Both the position numbers and the translations under genes were made by a program. The notes under the pieces are model-generated. The model was not told the origin of the DNA. It ran no database searches and saw only the letters and a list, made by a program, of their open reading frames with translations. From an uncultured Eubacterium sp. (GTDB taxonomy: Bacteria > Bacillota > Clostridia > Lachnospirales > Lachnospiraceae), in the NCBI GenBank assembly GCA_910583555.1, contig CAJTXO010000002.1:251562-311815 (forward strand): 60,254 nt of DNA. Direction: 5' to 3'. Within the stretch, counting starts at the first letter, position 1. Each line of letters opens with the position of its first letter. Below are positions 51,683 through 58,279 of the stretch, piece after piece.

Positions 51683-54002
51683 CATTTTCAGGCAGGACAG
51701 GGAAAGGTTTGTTGTCCCGAAAAGCGTACAGCAGGCAATTCCCATACAGACGGTATGGAACGACGGTATTTTCAAAGTAGGGAGGAATAAATTCTCCCGC
51801 AGTTACCGTTTTCCGGACATCAATTATGCGGTAGCGGGCAAAGAGGATAAGGAGACGATGTTTTTGGATTACAGCGAACTTCTGAACGCATTTGACAGCG
51901 GGGCTACAACGAAGATTACCATTCATAACCGCAGGCTCAACAGGCAGGATTTTGAGAAGTCCATCCTGATGCCGATGACGGAAGATGGCTTGGATTTGTA
52001 CCGGAAAGAGTATAATTCCATGCTCCTAGAGAAAGCGACGGGGGCAGACAGCATGGTGCAGGAAAAGTATGTGACGGTATCGGCCTACCGGAAAACCATA
52101 GAGGAGGCGAGGACGTATTTTTCACGCACGGGGACGGAACTGGCGGGGCATTTTGCAAGGCTTGGCTCAAAGTGTGTGGAGATGGATGCCACGGACAGGC
52201 TGCGGGCATTGCATGACTTCTACCGCGCCGGGGAGGAAACGGGATTCCACTTTGACATGGCGGAAACCATGCGGAAGGGACACAGCTTTAAGGACTTTAT
52301 CTGCCCGGACAGCCTTGAGTTTGAAAAAGACTATTTCCGGATGGGCGGGCGTTACGGGCGCGTCCTGTTTCTGCGGGAGTATGCCTCTTATATCAAGGAC
52401 AGCATGATCGCGGAGCTGACGGACTTAAACCGGAACCTGATGTTGAGCATTGACATCATTCCCATACCGACCGATGAAGCGGTGCGGGAAGTGGAAAACC
52501 GTCTGCTGGGCGTGGAAACGAATATCACGAACTGGCAGCGCAGGCAGAACGCCAACAATAACTTTTCCGCTGTCGTTCCGTATGACATGGAGCAGCAGAG
52601 AAAGGAGAGCAAGGAATTTCTGGACGACCTGACCACCCGTGACCAGCGGATGATGTTTGCGGTGGTGACGCTTGTGCATACTGCTGACACGAAAGAGCAG
52701 CTTGACGCTGATACCGACACGCTTCTGACGATAGCGAGAAAGCATCTGTGCCAGTTTGCCACGCTGAAGTACCAGCAGATGGACGGACTGAATACTGCCC
52801 TTCCAATCGGACACCGGAAGATTAACGCTGTCCGGACGCTGACGACGGAAAGCCTTGCGGTGCTTATACCGTTCCGGGTGCAGGAGATTATGGACAGCGG
52901 GGGGATTTACTGCGGGGAAAATGCCATCTCCCATAACCTTATCATGTGTAACAAAGAAAAGCTGATGAACCCCAATTCATTCCTTTTGGGAGTGCCGGGC
53001 AGCGGGAAAAGCTTCAGCGCAAAAATGCTGATCGTCTTTCTTGCCCTTGCCACCGGGGACGATATACTCATATGCGATCCGGAGAGGGAGTACGCTTCCC
53101 TGATCGAAGCGATGGGGGGCGAAGTGATACGGATTGCGGCGGGAAGTCCCGACCACATCAATGCGATGGATATGGTGGAGGGATATGGGGATGAGGGCAA
53201 CCCGATTATTGAGAAGTCCGGGTTTGTCCTGTCCCTGTTTGAGCAGCTTGACCGGAACGGGATCGGCCCGGCACAGCGTTCCCTCATTGACCGCTGCACG
53301 GAAGATATTTACGAGGACTATCAGAATGGCGGGAAAGTGCCGACTTTATGTGCCTTGCGGGAAAAACTTCTGGAACAGAAAGAGCGTGAGGCGAAAAAGC
53401 TGGCATTAGCATTGGAGTTATTCACAGATGGAAGCCTTGACGCATTTGCCTATGAAACCAATGTGGACGTCAATAACCGCATGGTGGTGTACGATATTAT
53501 GGACCTGGGAAAACAGTTAAAGACAATGGGGCTGTTGGTAATCACGGACGCCATGCTGAACCGTGTCACGGAAAACTGGAAGAAAGGGAAACGCACCCAC
53601 ATTTTTCTGGATGAGTTCCATGTGGTGTTTGAGAATGAACATTCCGGTGCGTTCTTTAATTCTGCATGGCGGCGTTTCCGAAAAAGAAATGCGTTCCCGA
53701 CAGCGATTACACAGAATGTGGAATATCTGCTGGATTCCGTGCTTGCCAGTACGATGTTATCCAACAGCGAGTATATCGTGATGCTGAATCAGGCGGCGTC
53801 TGACCGACAGAAACTGGCGGAGTTATTAAATATCTCTAACGAGCAGATGAGTTATATTACCAATGCGGATGCCGGGTGCGGGCTGATTAAGTACGGAAGT
53901 TCCCTTGTGCCTTTTATCAATAAGTTTCCGAAAGATACAAGGCTGTATAAGCTGATGACGACAAAGCCGGGGGAGGATTATGCAAACCGGAGCAGGATGT
54001 AA
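51663..54002 (+). CDS. virB4: VirB4-type conjugation ATPase
   Basis: 779 residues. Walker A G443-V-P-G-S-G-K-S450 and Walker B I-F-L-D650-E651-F-H stand in a TraC/VirB4 fold; the N-terminal part (about 1-420) is the usual long domain with T-N-W-Q-R-R-Q and R-D-Q-R-M-M-F-A-V-V. ATG 51663 overlaps the PrgI gene end. It drives channel assembly and transfer and is one of the most conserved parts of the element. The following ~500 bp hold only gene remnants. Confidence 0.95.
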   Translation: MIKTLNNIFRQDRERFVVPKSVQQAIPIQTVWNDGIFKVGRNKFSRSYRFPDINYAVAGKEDKETMFLDYSELLNAFDSGATTKITIHNRRLNRQDFEKSILMPMTEDGLDLYRKEYNSMLLEKATGADSMVQEKYVTVSAYRKTIEEARTYFSRTGTELAGHFARLGSKCVEMDATDRLRALHDFYRAGEETGFHFDMAETMRKGHSFKDFICPDSLEFEKDYFRMGGRYGRVLFLREYASYIKDSMIAELTDLNRNLMLSIDIIPIPTDEAVREVENRLLGVETNITNWQRRQNANNNFSAVVPYDMEQQRKESKEFLDDLTTRDQRMMFAVVTLVHTADTKEQLDADTDTLLTIARKHLCQFATLKYQQMDGLNTALPIGHRKINAVRTLTTESLAVLIPFRVQEIMDSGGIYCGENAISHNLIMCNKEKLMNPNSFLLGVPGSGKSFSAKMLIVFLALATGDDILICDPEREYASLIEAMGGEVIRIAAGSPDHINAMDMVEGYGDEGNPIIEKSGFVLSLFEQLDRNGIGPAQRSLIDRCTEDIYEDYQNGGKVPTLCALREKLLEQKEREAKKLALALELFTDGSLDAFAYETNVDVNNRMVVYDIMDLGKQLKTMGLLVITDAMLNRVTENWKKGKRTHIFLDEFHVVFENEHSGAFFNSAWRRFRKRNAFPTAITQNVEYLLDSVLASTMLSNSEYIVMLNQAASDRQKLAELLNISNEQMSYITNADAGCGLIKYGSSLVPFINKFPKDTRLYKLMTTKPGEDYANRSRM

Positions 54003-54103
54003 ACCGGCTGGCAGAAGAAATCATAGCATGGCAGTTTCGTTTGTGGTATTATGGTATTGGGTGTCGAAAGATGCCTGATACCATAAAGAAAGCAGGGCGG
54101 CGG

Positions 54104-54279
54104 ATGGACAGGAATGTAAGTATTATAACGGATTTGGACGGGACAAAGATTGTTTTGATCAACGATATTGTTTTCAGGGGAAAACGCAGTGTGAAAGCCA
54201 GAGCAAATATTTGTACGACATTATGGAAATAAAAAAAGAAACGAGCAGACTTTTCCGGTCCGGAGACCTTACTCAGTAG
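54104..54279 (+). pseudogene. Internally deleted remnant of a conserved ICE protein
   Basis: ATG 54104 opens M-D-R-N-V-S-I-I-T-D and I-V-L-I-N-D-I-V-F-R-G-K-R-S, the N terminus of a ~180-residue family I recall from Firmicutes mobile elements (R-I-N-D-I-x-F-K-G-K-R-S). The frame is then lost. A second frame gives K-Y-L-Y-D-I-M-E-I-K-K-E-T-S up to TAG 54279, which matches the C terminus of that family (L-Y-L-Y-D-V-I-N-I-K-K-E-T-S). The middle ~100 residues are missing. Confidence 0.6.
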
Positions 54280-54493
54280 AAGAACCCATTTCCTTTTGTA
54301 AACATCATAAAGGAATAAAGGTGTTCTGTCAAGCGGAAATTTTGTGAGACAGACCGGATAGGGCGATCGCAATGTCGTACCATCAAAAATATTTTAGGGC
54401 TGTCTTCTCCTGTAATATTCTGCGGTCTGTTGGTTGATTGCTATTTGCCGTCAGAAGTGTTACAGTATTTATATCAAGCTGTGTGATAAGCGG

Positions 54494-54664
54494 ATGGAGG
54501 CGATGGAAATGGAACAGTCTGCAATCAGTGAACGTTTGGATGATCCTTTTTACGGGGAATCTAATGTAAAGATTCTAAAGGAATCCATAGAGCAGATGGA
54601 ACAGCACCCGGAGAAAAGTGTTGTAAAATCGCTGGAAGAACTGGAGGAACTTGCCGATGGATAA
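54494..54664 (+). CDS. RelB/DinJ-like antitoxin C-terminal fragment
   Basis: 57 residues or less (ATG 54494, 54503 or 54509; GGAGG lies before the last). The block R-L-D-D-P-F-Y-G-E-S-N-V-K-I-L resembles the toxin-binding part of RelB/DinJ antitoxins (D-P-F-Y-S-E-S-N). The N-terminal ribbon-helix-helix is missing and no toxin gene follows. Its stop overlaps the next reading frame. Confidence 0.45.
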   Translation: MEAMEMEQSAISERLDDPFYGESNVKILKESIEQMEQHPEKSVVKSLEELEELADG

Positions 54665-54821
54665 TATTTCAAAAGCTGGCAGGGATTCCGTCAGAACGGA
54701 AACAGAAGAAAACGGGAAAAATCTGCGTGGGATGGTAATGGAAAGTTACCGTGACATGTAGGAAGGAAAGGGCAGGGATTACAGGGAATTTTTCTCAGAA
54801 ATGAAAAACCGTTATTTTTAA
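54657..54821 (+). pseudogene. Small reading frame interrupted by one in-frame TAG
   Basis: ATG 54657 overlaps the preceding stop. The frame gives 34 codons, a TAG at 54759-54761, and then 19 more coherent codons (E-G-K-G-R-D-Y-R-E-F-F-S-E-M-K-N-R-Y-F) before TAA 54821. The part across the TAG (S-Y-R-D-M-stop-E-G-K-G-R-D-Y) reads like one protein, perhaps the end of a toxin-antitoxin component. One point mutation would explain it. Confidence 0.45.
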
Positions 54822-54860
54822 AGTACTGATTTATTCAGCAGAAAACAGAATAAAACAGTG

Positions 54861-54904
54861 TAAGCCATTGTGGAAAATAAAACCCATGATGGCTTATTTT
54901 TTTG
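54861..54904 (+). terminator. Hairpin terminator
   Basis: TAAGCCAT (54861-54868) pairs exactly with ATGGCTTA (54889-54896), followed by a T run. It ends the remnant region after virB4. Confidence 0.75.
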
Positions 54905-54914
54905 AAACGAGTAA

Positions 54915-54960
54915 GGCAGTCTGGCCGGAGTAAGTACATTCCGGCAGGCTGCCATTTTTT
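54915..54960 (+). terminator. Second hairpin terminator
   Basis: GGCAGTCTGGCCGGA pairs with TCCGGCAGGCTGCC (one bulge, one wobble), followed by ATTTTTT. A tandem terminator ahead of the DUF6075 gene. Confidence 0.8.
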
Positions 54961-54979
54961 AATTAGGACGGAGGGAATT

Positions 54980-55387
54980 ATGGCAGAAATTAAATTCACA
55001 TCAAAGGAACATAAAAATTTTTACAAAGAAATGCTACAGAAGTCCGGTAACAGCGACAGCTACCACCGGGCATTTTTTTACTGTATTGGTATTTCTGATA
55101 CGACCAGAAGAAATGCGGGGCGGATATTTGATTTTGAACAGGACAGGATTAAGCCGGACGGATTGCACGAGGGATGGCAGACAGGGGGAACAGTGCGGCT
55201 TACAAGGCTTGCGTTCAACCTCTGGAATGGATATGTGGAGCCGGGGGAGGAACGTATGTCATCACCTTATGAGATATTTGGCTGTAATTATGCCCCGTAT
55301 TTTTATGAAGCCATACGCTTACGTTATCCGGAATATTGCAGGGATTTACCGAAAGACCGGGGATCAGACGGCGGGAGGGAGAGATAG
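54980..55387 (+). CDS. DUF6075-family protein
   Basis: 135 residues. S-D-S-Y-H-R-A-F-F-Y-C-I-G-I-S, G-W-Q-T-G-G-T-V-R-L-T-R-L-A-F-N-L-W-N-G and Y-A-P-Y-F-Y-E-A-I-R-L-R-Y-P-E-Y-C-R are the conserved runs of a widespread Firmicutes ICE family (DUF6075). ATG 54980 is preferred behind GGACGGAGGGAATT; the frame is open to 54902 across the upstream terminator. Function unknown. Confidence 0.75.
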   Translation: MAEIKFTSKEHKNFYKEMLQKSGNSDSYHRAFFYCIGISDTTRRNAGRIFDFEQDRIKPDGLHEGWQTGGTVRLTRLAFNLWNGYVEPGEERMSSPYEIFGCNYAPYFYEAIRLRYPEYCRDLPKDRGSDGGRER

Positions 55388-55437
55388 ATAGCGGTATTCA
55401 GGAAATCCATCAGGGCAGAGAATAAGGAGGTCAGGCA

Positions 55438-57309
55438 GTGGGGAAGGAAATCAGGACACGAACATTTCACAGGAACGTGAAAACAATGGACAGGGCGGCG
55501 ATAGCGGCACAGCATATGAAACATGCCAGCGTGCAGATCAAGGAGAGGGCAGAGCAGACACAGGAACAGAAAGAACATTCCCCGGTGGAATATGCACAAA
55601 ATAGTCTCGGCTACGCCGAGCCATTACAAGTTTGCCTTCGCCAAACTTGCGGGAGGCAGGGAAAGAATAAAAGGGCGGAAAATGCAGAACGGGTTTCCCG
55701 TGGTGCTGCGGCACAGGTCAAAAATCAGGGCGGGAAAGCCGTAAGGTGTGTAAAGGAAAAACAGCGGCTAAAAAGAGAAGAAAAACAGATACGGACAGAG
55801 TTAAGGGAAGGACGTATTCAGGGACAGGGAGAGCGCCCTTCTTTTTCTCCGGAAGGCGGAGAAAAAGATTACCAGCCGAAAGAGCAGATGATAAAAACCG
55901 CACAGTCGCAGGCGGCACGGAAAAGAGCTGCCGGAAACAGCAAAAATCGCCTTCAGCAAAGCACCGGGCAGACAATTCGTACAGTGGAACGGGGAGAAAA
56001 AGACATAAAAATTACCCGCCAGACCGTACAGGCAAAGAAATTTACTGGAAAAGGGACAGTAAAAACAGCAGGACATTCCGTCAAGACTTCAGAGCAGACC
56101 GCCAGAACTACGATAAAGACCACGGAACAGGCGGCAAAGAACGCATACAGGACAGCCAAAGCGTCACGCAAAACAGCGGAGAAAGCGGCAAAGACAGCCG
56201 AAAAAGTAACGGAAAAAGCGGTCAAAGCCGCAGCGAAAACCACTGTTGCTGCAGCAAAGGCAGCGGTTGCCGGAACAAAGGTATTGATAACCGCTATTGC
56301 GGCGGGCGGGTGGATTGCCATACTGGTTATGGTAATTGTACTGCTCTTTGGTGCTGCCCTTTCCATGACAGGGGGAGATAATGCTACTACGGTCAGTTCG
56401 GTCAGTGCCGGGGTACAGGCATATGAGCCGCTTATTCGAAAATATGCCAAACAATACGGAATCGGGGAGTATGTGGAGTTGATTAAGGCTGTCATGATGC
56501 AGGAGTCCGGCGGTCAGGGGAATGATCCGATGCAGAGTTCCGAGGGAAGTTTCAATACAAAATATCCGAAAAAGCCAAATGGGATTACCGATCCGGAATA
56601 TTCCATCGAGTGCGGTGTTCAGGAGATAAAAAGCTGCCTTGTCAGCGCAGAAGTAAAAAGTCCCGTGGATATGGACAATATCAAACTTGCCTTACAGGGA
56701 TATAACTATGGGAACGGATACATCCAATGGGCAAAAACGAATTATGGAGGGTATACACTGGCAAATGCGGCAGAGTTTTCGGAGAAGATGGCAAAGGAAA
56801 AAGGAAGGGAAAGCTATGGGGACAAGCAGTATGTACCCCATGTCCTGCGGTATTACTCACTGGGGCGTATTCCAAATGGAGCTGGGAATCAGGCGATCGT
56901 GCAGGTGGCACTGGCACAGGAAGGGAACGGTGGGGACACCTACTGGAGATGGTATGGATTCAGCAGTCGGGTATCATGGTGTGCCTGTTTTGTTTCGTGG
57001 TGTGGGGAGCAGTGTGGTTATCTGGAAAGCGGTGTCATGCCAAAGTTTTCCCTCTGTTCGGACGGTGTGAAATGGTTTCAGGAGAAAGGGCAGTTTAAGG
57101 ATGGAAGCTGTGTTCCTGCAGCGGGAAATATTATTTTCTTTGACTGGGGGGATGACGGAAGTATCGATCATGTGGGGATTGTGGAGAGTGTGGGGAAAGG
57201 GAATGTAAATACGGTTGAGGGGAACAGTGGGGATCAGGTGAAATGTCATAGTTATCCGATCGGGGATAGCCGGATTTACGGGTATGGAGTGCCGGTTTAT
57301 ATAAATTGA
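55438..57309 (+). CDS. Lytic transglycosylase/CHAP bifunctional wall hydrolase of the transfer system
   Basis: 623 residues, start GTG 55438 behind AATAAGGAGGTC. The first ~275 residues are basic and helical with many K-T-A/K-T-T-E-x-A repeats. A membrane helix lies at about 281-310. Then a lysozyme-like domain (V-M-M-Q-E-S-G-G-Q-G-N-D-P-M-Q; the E is the probable catalytic acid) and a C-terminal CHAP/NlpC domain with C515 in W-C-A-C-F-V-S-W-C and H in I-D-H-V-G-I-V. It opens peptidoglycan for the mating channel, as VirB1/TcpG/PrgK proteins do. A short palindromic DNA segment at 55603-55650 has entered the N-terminal part in frame. Confidence 0.9.
   Translation: MGKEIRTRTFHRNVKTMDRAAIAAQHMKHASVQIKERAEQTQEQKEHSPVEYAQNSLGYAEPLQVCLRQTCGRQGKNKRAENAERVSRGAAAQVKNQGGKAVRCVKEKQRLKREEKQIRTELREGRIQGQGERPSFSPEGGEKDYQPKEQMIKTAQSQAARKRAAGNSKNRLQQSTGQTIRTVERGEKDIKITRQTVQAKKFTGKGTVKTAGHSVKTSEQTARTTIKTTEQAAKNAYRTAKASRKTAEKAAKTAEKVTEKAVKAAAKTTVAAAKAAVAGTKVLITAIAAGGWIAILVMVIVLLFGAALSMTGGDNATTVSSVSAGVQAYEPLIRKYAKQYGIGEYVELIKAVMMQESGGQGNDPMQSSEGSFNTKYPKKPNGITDPEYSIECGVQEIKSCLVSAEVKSPVDMDNIKLALQGYNYGNGYIQWAKTNYGGYTLANAAEFSEKMAKEKGRESYGDKQYVPHVLRYYSLGRIPNGAGNQAIVQVALAQEGNGGDTYWRWYGFSSRVSWCACFVSWCGEQCGYLESGVMPKFSLCSDGVKWFQEKGQFKDGSCVPAAGNIIFFDWGDDGSIDHVGIVESVGKGNVNTVEGNSGDQVKCHSYPIGDSRIYGYGVPVYIN
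55603..55650 (+). mobile_element. Short double-palindrome insertion inside the wall hydrolase gene
   Basis: CTCGGC-TAC-GCCGAG (55606-55620) and CAAGTTTG/CAAACTTG (55627-55634 with 55642-55649) form two exact hairpins 6 bp apart. In frame they encode N-S-L-G-Y-A-E-P-L-Q-V-C-L-R-Q-T-C, which has cysteines and hydrophobic residues unlike the Lys/Glu-rich surroundings. This looks like a REP- or MITE-like palindromic unit tolerated in a flexible region. No other copy is seen in the window. Confidence 0.5.
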
Positions 57310-57322
57310 GAAAGACAGATAT

Positions 57323-57370
57323 GGCTGCAAAAGGGAGATGAAAAAATTTTGCAGCCGTATTTGCCTTTTT
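57323..57370 (+). terminator. Intrinsic terminator after the wall hydrolase
   Basis: GGCTGCAAAA (57323-57332) pairs exactly with TTTTGCAGCC (57347-57356); a T-rich tract follows. Confidence 0.85.
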
Positions 57371-57388
57371 TTGCTGTAACGTCTGTGA

Positions 57389-57394
57389 TATAAA
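57389..57394 (+). promoter_or_regulatory. Extended -10 box of the recombinase promoter
   Basis: TATAAA at 57389-57394 preceded by TGA (TGn), 40 bp before the recombinase start; T-rich -35 region overlaps the terminator tail. Confidence 0.5.
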
Positions 57395-57433
57395 CAAGTG
57401 AAATAAAAAGTAAATGTTAGGAGGCAGAACGAT

Positions 57434-58042
57434 ATGGGGGAAGTCTATGGGTATGTCCGCGTGTCCAGTACAGATCAAAATGAGGACAGGCAGATGCGGG
57501 CAATGCAGGAAGCAGGGGTGCCGGAATATAATATTTTCATGGATAAGCAGTCGGGGAAAAATTTTGAGCGTCGGCAGTATCTGAAACTGCGGAGGAAGTT
57601 GAAGACGGGAGATTTGTTTTACGTACTCAGTATAGACCGTCTTGGGAGAAATTACGAAGAAATTCAGAACCAATGGAGGATTTTAACGAAAGAGATCGGT
57701 GTCGATATTTGCGTGATTGATATGCCGCTTTTGGATACCCGGAATGGTAAAGATTTAATGGGAACCTTTATCGCTGACCTGGTGTTACAGATTTTGTCTT
57801 TTGTGGCGGATAACGAGAGGACAAATATACGAAAAAGGCAGCAGCAGGGAATCATAGCGGCAAAGGCCAGAGGAGTCAGGTTTGGCAGACCGGAAACACC
57901 GATTCCGGATGATTTTGGTGAAATTGTGAAAAAGTGGGAGAAAGGTTACATCACAGCTGATGATGCAATACAGAGATGCGGAATGAGCCAGGCCACGTTT
58001 TACCGGCGGTTGAGGGAATATCGTCTGAGTGGAAAACAATAA
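57434..58042 (+). CDS. Serine recombinase of the resolvase/invertase (Hin/Gin) type
   Basis: 202 residues. The N-terminal catalytic domain has Y-V-R-V-S-S-T-D-Q-N with the nucleophile serine near residue 10, then D-R-L-G-R-N (about 63-68) and L-V-L-Q-I-L-S-F-V-A-D-N-E-R-T-N-I-R-K-R-Q-Q-Q-G. A short C-terminal HTH follows (A-D-D-A-I-Q-R-C-G-M-S-Q-A-T-F-Y-R-R-L). The length is that of small invertases/resolvases, not of large integrases, so it is not the ICE integrase. GGAGGCAGAACGAT precedes ATG 57434. Two hix-like palindromes lie directly downstream (58045-58078, 58227-58252), the usual place for the target of an invertase. Confidence 0.92.
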   Translation: MGEVYGYVRVSSTDQNEDRQMRAMQEAGVPEYNIFMDKQSGKNFERRQYLKLRRKLKTGDLFYVLSIDRLGRNYEEIQNQWRILTKEIGVDICVIDMPLLDTRNGKDLMGTFIADLVLQILSFVADNERTNIRKRQQQGIIAAKARGVRFGRPETPIPDDFGEIVKKWEKGYITADDAIQRCGMSQATFYRRLREYRLSGKQ

Positions 58043-58044
58043 AA

Positions 58045-58078
58045 TAAACTATCAAAAGGTGTACCTTTTGATAGTTTA
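58045..58078 (+). repeat. Left hix-like recombination site (perfect palindrome)
   Basis: A 34-nt palindrome with 2-nt centre GT. The inner 26 bp (58049-58074) have half-sites CTATCAAAAGGT and ACCTTTTGATAG, the geometry of Hin/Gin crossover sites (two 12-bp half-sites round a 2-bp core). No T run follows, so it is not a normal terminator. Confidence 0.7.
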
Positions 58079-58091
58079 AAGATTATAGGAC

Positions 58092-58120
58092 ATTTTACCA
58101 TATTTTTGATGTTGGTGCAA
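58092..58120 (-). promoter_or_regulatory. Strong promoter inside the invertible segment, facing left
   Basis: On the - strand: TTGCAC (58120-58115), 17-bp spacer, TAAAAT (58097-58092), with TGG before the -10 (extended form). In the sequenced orientation it points toward the recombinase 3' end, away from the LRR gene. After inversion it would point at the LRR gene. No comparable + strand promoter is seen in the segment. Confidence 0.65.
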
Positions 58121-58226
58121 TAAAATTTACGAATTTCTATTGATTCCGTTTAGGAAAATTATTATTTTGCCGTGTATTTGCGTACATATCGAAGAAAAGG
58201 TGCTGCAATTTTTATAAAATATGGAA

Positions 58227-58252
58227 TTATCAAAAAGTACACTTTTTGATAT
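58227..58252 (+). repeat. Right hix-like recombination site
   Basis: Half-sites TTATCAAAAAGT and ACTTTTTGATAT around a 2-bp core AC. The TTATCAAAAA start equals the consensus half-site of Salmonella hix as I remember it. It lies 28 bp before the LRR gene start. Confidence 0.7.
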
Positions 58253-58279
58253 TAGTTTAAATAAAATTTCAGGAGGGAA

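Larger units (their letters stand above)
58045..58252. other. Candidate invertible DNA segment between paired hix-like sites
   Basis: The two sites have core dinucleotides GT (58061-58062) and AC (58239-58240). AC is GT on the other strand, so the sites are in inverted relation, which favours inversion and not deletion. The flanks outside also match in inverted order: AAACT lies left of the first site, and AGTTT lies right of the second. The segment between the cores is about 176 bp, AT-rich, with no gene, and holds a promoter on the - strand. Confidence 0.65.

Noticed and set aside
54434..54493. N-terminal extension of the RelB-like fragment
   Set aside because: No ribosome site and no antitoxin-like DNA-binding pattern in the added residues.
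57434..58042. Serine recombinase as the integrase of the ICE
   Set aside because: Only 202 residues with a small HTH; large serine or tyrosine integrases are expected, and invertase-type sites lie directly next to it.
58045..58078. Palindrome after the recombinase as a terminator
   Set aside because: No T run on either side and a partner site of the same geometry exists 180 bp away; recombination sites explain both.
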